This document shows, piece by piece, positions 16,224 to 22,593 of a stretch of 22,593 bases of DNA. The notes beneath the pieces were generated by a model. It was not told where the DNA came from and did no database searches. It worked only from the letters and a program-made list of their open reading frames with translations. The position numbers and the translations under genes are program-made. How positions within the stretch are numbered: position 1 is the first letter of the stretch; each line of letters opens with the position of its first letter. This DNA is from Halovenus sp. GTDB lineage: Archaea > Halobacteriota > Halobacteria > Halobacteriales > Haloarculaceae. The stretch covers positions 1 to 22,593 of the forward strand of contig PUNZ01000110.1 in assembly GCA_003551945.1 (NCBI GenBank), given 5' to 3'.

Positions 16224-17084
16224 ATGCCACCGTTAACGTATTTGGAATTTCATCTCGTGTTCGTCATCCCACCGATTATTGGCCTTGCACTCCTGACGTA
16301 CTTTCGGGACTCAGCCTGGAAGGGACTGAAACCGTTCAGCGGGCTGGCCATCATCCTCGCGCTTGCGATTGTCTACACCACTCCATGGAATAATCTGATG
16401 ATCGCCGAAGGCGTGTGGTGGTATGGCGATGGAGCAACGCTTGTCCATTTCTGGTATACGCCGCTTGGGGAGTACCTCTTTTTCATTCTCCAGCCGATTC
16501 TGACCGCACTGTGGCTGTTTCAGTTCCCCACAGTCCGTGAGCAAAGCATTCAAATTCCTGGAACAAAGCGTTTGCTCGGTGTCTTTGCAGGGTTGCTTGT
16601 CGGGGCGATTGGCTTAGTGTTGCTTGTTACCGATTCGACGTTTTATCTTGGCTCAATTCTGTTCTGGGCTGGCCCAATTCTCGCAATACAGTGGGGATTC
16701 GGCTGGCCATATCTCTGGGAGATTCGCCGACCGTTCGCTGTCATGCTTCTTGTGCCCACATTGTATTATTGGGTTATTGACCGTATTGCCATTGGGATGG
16801 GAATCTGGATAATTTCCGACACTCATACCATCGGACTGTCGCTGCTTGGGCTTCCATTTGAGGAAGCGCTGTTTTTCTTGATGACTAATATCTTTGTCAT
16901 TCAGGGCATTGTCCTCTACATGTGGTTGCTCGACTGTTACGAACGGGGGGAGATTTCAAATCTGAGCGACCTTTTTCCGGAGCTCAAAGCGCTCACTGAG
17001 CGGTACGACAGCACGACCCGAAACGTCGACCGAATAGACCAGTCAACGGAATCACCCCGAAGAGAAGAGCCACAATCCGAATAA
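16224..17084 (+). CDS. crtY: Lycopene beta-cyclase, fused CrtYc/CrtYd type
   Basis: A 286-residue membrane protein with about seven hydrophobic segments, the archaeal fusion of the two small subunits found separately in actinobacteria. It cyclises both ends of lycopene to give beta-carotene. Each half carries the family motif: TPWNN (53-57) with PLGEYLFF (80-87) in the first, and DRIAIGMGIW (186-195) with PFEEALFF (211-218) in the second. The C-terminal 45 residues are hydrophilic and acidic. Its stop overlaps the ATG of the Brp/Blh gene by one base (TAATG), so the cyclase and the carotene-cleaving enzyme are made together. The start ATG at 16224 is followed at once by the first membrane segment. 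Confidence 0.94.
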   Translation: MPPLTYLEFHLVFVIPPIIGLALLTYFRDSAWKGLKPFSGLAIILALAIVYTTPWNNLMIAEGVWWYGDGATLVHFWYTPLGEYLFFILQPILTALWLFQFPTVREQSIQIPGTKRLLGVFAGLLVGAIGLVLLVTDSTFYLGSILFWAGPILAIQWGFGWPYLWEIRRPFAVMLLVPTLYYWVIDRIAIGMGIWIISDTHTIGLSLLGLPFEEALFFLMTNIFVIQGIVLYMWLLDCYERGEISNLSDLFPELKALTERYDSTTRNVDRIDQSTESPRREEPQSE

Positions 17085-18115
17085 TGGGTGCAACGCATGC
17101 TGTCCGAAACGGGGCGATATCAACCGCAAAGCACTGGAGTTTCCGACCTGGATGGGCCGCACTCATCATCGTTGGCATTCCCTTTCTGTTTATCAGCGAC
17201 CTGCCGCTTACATATCAGTTCATTCCGCTTGTCGCCAGTGCTATCGTACTCGGGATGCCACACGGTGCAGTTGACCATCTCGTCTTGCCAAGGGAGCGCG
17301 GCGAGGGGCTGACCCGTGACTGGATGGTTTTCATCGGGATAATTTACCTTATCTTTGGCATTGCGTACACGCTTGTTTGGTTTGTTTCACCCGTCGCAGC
17401 GTTCGTGTTTTTCATTTTGCTCACCTGGTTTCACTGGGGGCAAGGTGAGCTATATCCGCTCATTGAACTCGTTGGTGCAGAGTATGTCCGTGGCCGGATA
17501 CAACAGCTACTCACAATCCTCACTCGCGGCGGTGCGCCGATGCTCGTTCCGCTGGTTGCCTTTCCAGACCAGTATGAGTTCGTTGCAACATCGCTCATCG
17601 GACTCTTTGATTCCGGTGCGGCAGCCGCGCTTTCCCCCGTTTTCGAACCGACAAGCCGACTGATTGTTGGGATGGTCTATGGCACCCTTGTCGGCGTAAC
17701 GATTATCGCCGGCTATCTGCAGACGACCGAGACAGCCCCGTGGCTGGTTGATGCCAGCGAACTCCTCTTGTTGACCGGGTTTTTCTTCGTTGTGCCACCA
17801 ATTTTGGCTATTGGTGTGTACTTTTGCTTCTGGCACTCTGTGCGACACATCATCCGGACAACACTCCTCCACGACGGGTCGGTTCGCTCGTTCTCGACAG
17901 GGCAGACAAAACGCGTCGTGACACAATTTATTCGAGATGCAGCACCGTTGACTGCTGTGGCTCTTTCCTTTATGCTGTTGCTCTATCTTCTGGTTCCACA
18001 GACGCCAACTGGGATTGCAGACCTCGTTGCACTCTATCTTGTCCTTATCGCCGTGTTGACGCTCCCACACGTTGTCATCGTCACGCTGCTTGATAGACGA
18101 CAAGCAATTTTGTGA
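17084..18115 (+). CDS. blh: Brp/Blh family beta-carotene 15,15'-dioxygenase
   Basis: A 343-residue integral membrane enzyme of the Brp/Blh family, which cleaves beta-carotene symmetrically to two retinals using iron bound by histidines. The conserved histidines are all visible: GMPHGAVDH (H60, H65), WFHWGQGE (H117), FWHSVRH (H251, H255) and LTLPH (H329). About eight hydrophobic segments are present. It overlaps the lycopene cyclase gene by one base, giving a lycopene to beta-carotene to retinal unit. The presence of the pair implies at least one rhodopsin in the organism, although no opsin gene is in this window. Brp and Blh paralogues cannot be told apart here; Blh is used as a family label. 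It converges on the HemQ-like gene with a 21-bp gap. Confidence 0.93.
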   Translation: MGATHAVRNGAISTAKHWSFRPGWAALIIVGIPFLFISDLPLTYQFIPLVASAIVLGMPHGAVDHLVLPRERGEGLTRDWMVFIGIIYLIFGIAYTLVWFVSPVAAFVFFILLTWFHWGQGELYPLIELVGAEYVRGRIQQLLTILTRGGAPMLVPLVAFPDQYEFVATSLIGLFDSGAAAALSPVFEPTSRLIVGMVYGTLVGVTIIAGYLQTTETAPWLVDASELLLLTGFFFVVPPILAIGVYFCFWHSVRHIIRTTLLHDGSVRSFSTGQTKRVVTQFIRDAAPLTAVALSFMLLLYLLVPQTPTGIADLVALYLVLIAVLTLPHVVIVTLLDRRQAIL

Positions 18116-18136
18116 ACCAGCCGTTCGCAAGCCAAC

Positions 18137-20077
18137 TCAGGCTAAAAAGACGTGGCGCGGTTTATCAGCAAGCACGTCCCGGCCCCATTTGACGGTATCT
18201 GAGAACGCATCGGAGCCGAAAAACGCCATTGCGTCGCCTTTTGCGTCCCATTGGCTGGCGATAAACATATCATTTTCATCAGCAGTGTTTATCAAGAGAG
18301 ACGTTTCACGATGTCCGTCCATTTCGGCAAGTAGTTCACCAACATCCGCAAAGGTCTCGACAAAGTCGTCACGGTGTTCTGGTTTGACGGTGTAGAACAT
18401 CCCCATCGTACTGAACCCATCTCCCTCATCTGCCCAGCCAATAATTCCAGGAAGGTCGCCTAGATATTCGCTTGCTGTGTTTGCGGCATCGGCTGTCGCC
18501 CATAGGCTGACAACTGCTGTTCTGTCGCCGTCTGGGTCGTCGTAAACGGATGTCCCTTCGTGTGTATCATAGCGGTCAAAGCCACCCGAGAGGCTCTCAA
18601 CCTCTGCTATCAACTCATCAAGTGGCGCTTCCGAGTACAGTACCAATGCATAGATGTCCTCACCATGTGGTTGGCCGGAATAGATATTGAGGTCCTGTAA
18701 CTCGTCGCGGATTTCACCTGACTCCGCTGCAGCGTGTGATGGCTCAGCAGCGTCTGCATCTGTCTCGGTGTCGCTTTCGTCGACATCACCATCGATCGGG
18801 CCGCTTAGGCTTTCGGTCACGCCAGTCATATCCGTCAGGAATCCCTCGGCAATGTCCGCAGCGCGTTTGTTCTCCCAGAGGCTCACGATAGCGGTCTTTC
18901 CATCCGCTGCCCGAACTGTGGAGCCAACGTGCGTATCATAGTGGTCGAAGTTCGCTCTGAGGTCATCAAGTTCGTCGGCGACATCGCCAGCATCCGCACT
19001 GGAATACAGCAAGACGGCGTAATCCCCTGCCGAAAAGTCGTCGCCTTCGTGCATTCCGAACCGTCCAAGGCGTGTTTCGATGTCAGCAACAGTTTGTGAG
19101 GATACGTCAGAGTCCCCACCAGCAAATGGTGGTGCACCGCTCTCGGTGCCGGCGGACTCGCTTTCTTCCGATGCGGCGTGAGCGGCCTCATCGTGGTCCG
19201 CTTCCTCGTGGGCCTCTGTTCCGTCTGCATCGGCTGGATGGATTGGGCCGGCGTCAGCGAGACTGTCAGGTGTTGACTCGCCAGCAGTTGGGACTGCGTG
19301 ACCGGCAAGGAGTGCAGGAAGGTCTGTCGGTGGGAACCTGCGGCCGACGTAAAACGGGCCGAACTCAGCAAATTGTGAGGTCGACGGGTCGAACCGCATC
19401 TCATAGAGCAGGTCTTTCATATCAACGAGGTCGTCACCCCAGAGTGTGACTCCCCATTCCCAGTCATCGATCGCAATCGCACCGGTGATCATCTGGACGA
19501 CCTTTCCGCCGTAATCCCGCCCGATATCACCGTGTGCCTCCATGTGGTCGGCTCGCTCATCGAAGGAAAGGTCGTACCAGTTTTGACCAGGGTCGCGGCG
19601 TTTGCTCATCGGGTAGAAACAGACGTGTGTGGCATCAGGAATCGACGGCTTCAGTCGTGTCTGGATATAATTTGCTAGTCCTGAATTTTCATCGAGTTCA
19701 CCCTCGAAATAGTCACGAGCACGTTCGGAGTACCCGGATGCTTCCGTCACTGAGACAAACGAAGTGGTCCGTTCGGTGAATGAGCCGAACTCGGTCAGCT
19801 CAAACTGCCGTTCGAGCGCTCCGATGTGTGCAGTTGTTGGTCGAAGATGCAAAATAAGGATATCGGCCTTGTCTCCGAGAATCGTATAGACAGCAGACAC
19901 ACCTTCATCAGCATCTTCGACAGCGAGCGCTGATTCCAGGTGCGAAACAGCTTCGGAGAGTGCTCGTTCGCGTGTTCGCGGCGAGGCTTCGTTCCAAGCG
20001 TTCCAGTCAATTCGTCGGAAGTCGTGCAGGGCATACCACCCTTCATCCGTTGGTGGTGGGTCGCGTCTGTCTGGCAT
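18137..20077 (-). CDS. hemQ: HemQ/PitA-like chlorite dismutase-ABM fusion with duplicated middle domain
   Basis: A 646-residue cytoplasmic protein. Residues 1-250 are a chlorite dismutase-family domain very like coproheme decarboxylase. Positions matching the Listeria enzyme (R133, Y147, M149, H174, Q187) are R141, Y155 (in YPMSKRRD), M157, H182 (in HGDIGRDYGGKVVQ) and Q195, all at identical spacing. The glutamine instead of the distal arginine of true chlorite dismutases favours a HemQ-type activity. An acidic linker (260-325) is followed by two related domains (about 328-420 and 455-547), each with GDYAVLLYSS/EDIYALVLYS, a FDHYDTH/FDRYDTH block and AIVSLW/AVVSLW. The last segment (553-646) is an antibiotic-biosynthesis monooxygenase (ABM) domain. 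Haloferax PitA is a known Cld-ABM fusion of this kind. The ATG at 20075-20077 is 82 bp downstream of the S2P stop. Confidence 0.9.
   Translation of the reverse strand: MPDRRDPPPTDEGWYALHDFRRIDWNAWNEASPRTRERALSEAVSHLESALAVEDADEGVSAVYTILGDKADILILHLRPTTAHIGALERQFELTEFGSFTERTTSFVSVTEASGYSERARDYFEGELDENSGLANYIQTRLKPSIPDATHVCFYPMSKRRDPGQNWYDLSFDERADHMEAHGDIGRDYGGKVVQMITGAIAIDDWEWGVTLWGDDLVDMKDLLYEMRFDPSTSQFAEFGPFYVGRRFPPTDLPALLAGHAVPTAGESTPDSLADAGPIHPADADGTEAHEEADHDEAAHAASEESESAGTESGAPPFAGGDSDVSSQTVADIETRLGRFGMHEGDDFSAGDYAVLLYSSADAGDVADELDDLRANFDHYDTHVGSTVRAADGKTAIVSLWENKRAADIAEGFLTDMTGVTESLSGPIDGDVDESDTETDADAAEPSHAAAESGEIRDELQDLNIYSGQPHGEDIYALVLYSEAPLDELIAEVESLSGGFDRYDTHEGTSVYDDPDGDRTAVVSLWATADAANTASEYLGDLPGIIGWADEGDGFSTMGMFYTVKPEHRDDFVETFADVGELLAEMDGHRETSLLINTADENDMFIASQWDAKGDAMAFFGSDAFSDTVKWGRDVLADKPRHVFLA
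18437..18715 (-). repeat. Second copy of the intragenic domain repeat in the HemQ-like gene
   Basis: Encodes residues about 455-547. It matches the copy at 18818-19096 in order and spacing of blocks: a strand ending in LVLYSEAPLDELI, then LSGGFDRYDTHEGTSV, then AVVSLWATADAANTASEYL. The DNA is well diverged, so the duplication is old and kept by selection on protein. Confidence 0.6.
18818..19096 (-). repeat. First copy of the intragenic domain repeat in the HemQ-like gene
   Basis: Encodes residues about 328-420 with the blocks AVLLYSSADAGDVADEL, ANFDHYDTHVGSTV and AIVSLWENKRAADIAEGFL, parallel to the downstream copy. A 34-residue acidic linker separates the two. Both appear to be ferredoxin-like alpha/beta units related to the ABM fold. 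Confidence 0.6.
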
Positions 20078-20159
20078 GGTTGCTCATTATGACCGACGGG
20101 TAAGGAATGTTGTTATTTTCCGGGGAATGGCAACTAAAATAGTCGGTACGATAGGTCTA
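20078..20159 (-). promoter_or_regulatory. Candidate promoter of the HemQ-like gene
   Basis: An 82-bp gap between the site-2 protease stop and the HemQ-like start, both on the minus strand. Read on the minus strand, TATTTTAG near 20134-20141 and GAAAATAACA near 20113-20122 are the only AT-rich, TATA-like stretches; they lie about 60 and 40 bp before the ATG. Either would give a short leader, so the gene probably has its own promoter rather than depending on the protease gene. Confidence 0.4.
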
Positions 20160-21950
20160 TTAGAGTAACGCTGGCCCGAACACCAGTAACAGGAGCGCCA
20201 TCACCATCGAGAGGGTAACGCCAAGCGTGATGAGCGTCACGAGTGTGCGTGGATTTTCCATTGGAAGTCGGCAGGCGATTGATTCCATGCTCACCCGTAG
20301 AATATGGCCGCCATCAAGGGGATACGCAGGGATACAGTTGAACACTGCCAGGTTGAAGTTAATCCACCCAGTCCAAAAGAGCAGGTTTGCAAGAATGAAC
20401 GTTCCCACGCCGAACACTGACAGTGGGCCGGAGATCGTGTAGAAACTCCAGACATCCGGGGTAAAGCCAGCAAAGCTGTATGTAAGGTCGGGTTCAAGCA
20501 ACGCCGCAAATGGCAGGATAAGCAGTTGCAGGATGTAGATGAATACGCTTGATAATCCTGACGAGGTGTCAAGCGCCTGCGAGCCACTCAGGATGTTCAG
20601 GAACTGCTCAGCGGGATAGAAATCTACGCCAAAGTCATCCAGTAAAATGCCGCTATATCCGTCGGCGGTATTGACGCCAAGCACTCCACCATCTCCTAGT
20701 TCAACGTCGAACGTCTCCGATTCCTCTACAAGCTCGTCGCTGTCGTCACCGATGTAGGCCTCGACAGTTACCGTTTCACCGCCATCGTATTCCCCTAACG
20801 TGTCGGTTAATGAAGCTGCGCTCGTGATTCGTTCTCCTTCAATTTCGGTGATGACTGTATTTGTTCCATCAGTCGGCGCACCTGCTGCAGCGAAGGCACC
20901 ATCCTCGTTCGTTTGCTGGACAAACGCACCGATTGGAAGCGTCTCATCACCACGGTCGCTTTCGAGGGTGACAACCGGTTCCTCTGCGACAGCATCAACA
21001 AACGCCTGTTCTGTATTGACCGTTGTGCCATCAACTGACTCGATACGCGTAAGCGGCTCTTCGCCTTCAATATCATCGATAAGCCCCTCTACAGAGCCGA
21101 TTATCATCAACCGCCTATCGACATCTATCCGTTCGTCTTCTCCGTCCAACCCAACCGTAACGCGTTCGTCTTCCAGCCCTTCAAGTTCGTCTTCAAACTG
21201 ACTCTCGTTTTCGACCGCTACGCCGTTTAGTTCCGTGATGACATCACCATTGGTGATACCTGCAGCCTCTGCGCCCGAGCCATCGAACGTATCTCCGACA
21301 GGGGCCCCGGCAACTGGACCAATGGCCGCAAGCACTGGCCCGAGAAGAATCACCAGTGCAATCAGCGTCACCGCAAAGTTGTTTGTAATTCCTGCAGCAA
21401 ACATCCGAATTTGTGCGCCACGGTTTGCTTCACGTTGCTGGTCGGGGTCTGGTTCGACAAATGCACCGACAGGGATGAGTGCAAACAGGGCCACACCCAT
21501 CGATTTGATGTTGATATTTTCGACTCGACAGAGCAACCCGTGACCGCCTTCGTGAACCACCAATCCAACCAATAGGCCGAAAATTATCTCCCCGGCGGCA
21601 TTGAGCGGGAGAAACTCGTTTACACCGGGAATCACCAGCACGTTCTGTGGATTTTCGATCGCTGCGCTTTCAGGCTGTGTCAAAATCGCAGAGACGGCAA
21701 AGACGACGACAAGTCCGCTGAGAACCATCACAACGAGCGCAATTCCCACGCCAAAGTTTCCCCACGCTCGCCAGAACCGTTCACGCTCGGCCAGTTTCCC
21801 AAGCAACACTCGTCCACGCCGCGTGTGGATGGTCATTAACGGGCCGGAGACTTTGACGGACTCTGGGAGCATTCCGCGCTTTTTTACTCCCATCGCAATC
21901 AGGGTATAGAGAATAATCCCAACAAGAACCCAAGTCAGAACGCTCGTCAT
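20160..21950 (-). CDS. Site-2 protease family protein (M50) with PDZ-like repeats
   Basis: A 596-residue intramembrane zinc metalloprotease. From the ATG at 21948-21950, the zinc motif HEGGH is at residues 133-137 and the third ligand lies in NCIPAYPLDGGHILR (LDG at 545-547), both in membrane segments. Between them a soluble region (about 215-430) holds two or three PDZ-like units, recognised by GDVITELNGVAV, LTRIESVDGTTV and VITEIEGERI with their following strands. Such domains act as size filters or sensors that admit only trimmed substrates. Family members cleave membrane-anchored anti-sigma factors or transcription factors; in archaea the substrates are mostly unknown. The frame stays open to a TTG nine codons upstream, but the ATG begins right at the first hydrophobic segment. 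The second acyl-CoA dehydrogenase gene ends 38 bp upstream. Confidence 0.92.
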   Translation of the reverse strand: MTSVLTWVLVGIILYTLIAMGVKKRGMLPESVKVSGPLMTIHTRRGRVLLGKLAERERFWRAWGNFGVGIALVVMVLSGLVVVFAVSAILTQPESAAIENPQNVLVIPGVNEFLPLNAAGEIIFGLLVGLVVHEGGHGLLCRVENINIKSMGVALFALIPVGAFVEPDPDQQREANRGAQIRMFAAGITNNFAVTLIALVILLGPVLAAIGPVAGAPVGDTFDGSGAEAAGITNGDVITELNGVAVENESQFEDELEGLEDERVTVGLDGEDERIDVDRRLMIIGSVEGLIDDIEGEEPLTRIESVDGTTVNTEQAFVDAVAEEPVVTLESDRGDETLPIGAFVQQTNEDGAFAAAGAPTDGTNTVITEIEGERITSAASLTDTLGEYDGGETVTVEAYIGDDSDELVEESETFDVELGDGGVLGVNTADGYSGILLDDFGVDFYPAEQFLNILSGSQALDTSSGLSSVFIYILQLLILPFAALLEPDLTYSFAGFTPDVWSFYTISGPLSVFGVGTFILANLLFWTGWINFNLAVFNCIPAYPLDGGHILRVSMESIACRLPMENPRTLVTLITLGVTLSMVMALLLLVFGPALL

Positions 21951-21988
21951 TGTCACATCGCAAGGGGTGTTCGACAAAGAGGGTTTGG

Positions 21989-22593
21989 TTATATTCCGAT
22001 GAACTGCTTTGCAATCGTATTCAACTGGATTTCGTCCGCTCCTTCAACGATTCGGAGGATACGTGCCATCTCCAGGTTATCCATGAACTCGTTTTCTTCT
22101 GCCAACCCGTTTGCCCCGTGAATCTGGACCACATCGTCCGCGATATCGTAGCAGACGTTCGTCCCAAGCCATTTGACGATTGATGCGTCTTCGATGACCG
22201 TCTCGCCCTGATCCATTCGCCACGCACACTGAAGTCCTGCTGTGTCAGCAGCATACTGACGAGCACGGCCCCGTGCGAGTTTCGATGATATCTGCTGAAA
22301 CTTCCCGATTGGTCGCCCGAATGCCTCTCTGTCTCGTGCATACTCCGCTCCTTTCTCAAGTAGATACTCCGCGCGACCGATTGCATCCGCGCCCAGTTCG
22401 AGCCGACCAAGTGAGAGAAACTCCATCGCTTGATAGAACCCGCTATCGACCTCTCCAAGGACGCGCTCTTCACCAAGACGGACATCATCAAAAACAACCT
22501 CTGCTTGCAGTCCCTCGCGGCCGACAGCGTTGTTCATCCGCGTCACTTCATACTCCTCGCGTTCGACGATGAAACAGGTAATTCCGCCGTACC
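21989..22593 (-). CDS. Acyl-CoA dehydrogenase (N-terminal part outside window)
   Basis: About 201 C-terminal residues are visible; the frame remains open to the right edge (YGGITCFIVEREEYEV). The C-terminal helical domain is typical of a 380-residue acyl-CoA dehydrogenase. LGRLELGADAIGRAEYLL and YARDREAFGRPIGKFQ lead to VQIHGANGLAEENE and RILRIVEGADEIQL. The glutamate in VEGADEI is at the position of the medium-chain catalytic base. It oxidises an acyl-CoA to the enoyl-CoA and passes electrons to an electron-transfer flavoprotein. It differs clearly from the 615-residue AidB-like protein at 5771, so the two are not recent duplicates. It is probably not functionally linked to the protease gene that follows 38 bp downstream, though co-transcription is possible. 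Confidence 0.93.
   Translation of the reverse strand, partial: YGGITCFIVEREEYEVTRMNNAVGREGLQAEVVFDDVRLGEERVLGEVDSGFYQAMEFLSLGRLELGADAIGRAEYLLEKGAEYARDREAFGRPIGKFQQISSKLARGRARQYAADTAGLQCAWRMDQGETVIEDASIVKWLGTNVCYDIADDVVQIHGANGLAEENEFMDNLEMARILRIVEGADEIQLNTIAKQFIGI

Noticed and set aside
1..22593. Mobile elements, CRISPR arrays, tRNA or rRNA genes
   Set aside because: No transposase or integrase, no regularly spaced repeat array and no tRNA-like fold were seen; gaps between genes are at most about 182 bp.

Overview
This window looks like chromosomal DNA from a haloarchaeon (class Halobacteria). The proteins are acidic, genes are packed with 1-4 bp overlaps, and several families are typical of the group: an amphi-Trp protein, a 7TM-PAS histidine kinase, a chlorite-dismutase/ABM fusion, a Brp/Blh retinal-forming enzyme with its lycopene cyclase, and a menaquinone cluster. 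By eye the GC content is in the low to mid 50s percent, low for the class. I cannot name the species. There are no rRNA or tRNA genes, insertion sequences or CRISPR arrays, and no gene-free stretch longer than about 185 bp.

Layout. (a) 1-2099, minus strand: a class I/II aminotransferase (runs off the left edge) directly behind an Lrp/AsnC regulator, and a CoA-binding-domain protein. (b) 2153-5639, minus strand: a tight menA-menC-menE cluster for menaquinone synthesis. (c) 5771-9515, plus strand: an AidB-like acyl-CoA dehydrogenase, an amphi-Trp protein with a long acidic tail, and an MFS transporter. (d) 9637-13509, plus strand: a small winged-helix regulator, then two translationally coupled 7TM-PAS kinase-like proteins; the first has lost the catalytic residues and the second keeps them. 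(e) 13512-14252, minus strand: a DUF429 protein converging on the kinase. (f) 14368-16041, plus strand: a K+ channel protein with two RCK modules. (g) 16224-18115, plus strand: lycopene cyclase followed by Brp/Blh dioxygenase, a two-gene retinal operon whose opsin is not in the window. (h) 18137-22593, minus strand: an HemQ/PitA-like heme protein with a duplicated middle domain, a site-2 protease with PDZ-like repeats, and a second acyl-CoA dehydrogenase cut by the right edge.

Pathway view. MenC, MenE and MenA make and prenylate the naphthoquinone ring of the respiratory quinone. CrtY and Blh turn lycopene into beta-carotene and then retinal, implying a retinal protein elsewhere in the genome. 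The kinase pair, K+ channel and S2P form a membrane sensing and homeostasis group, but nothing in the sequence links them mechanistically.

The points most worth a second look are the dead/live kinase pair and the direct repeat in front of it, the missing A10 lysine in MenE, the domain duplication and conserved coproheme-decarboxylase residues in the HemQ-like protein, and the inverted repeat in the leader of the retinal operon.
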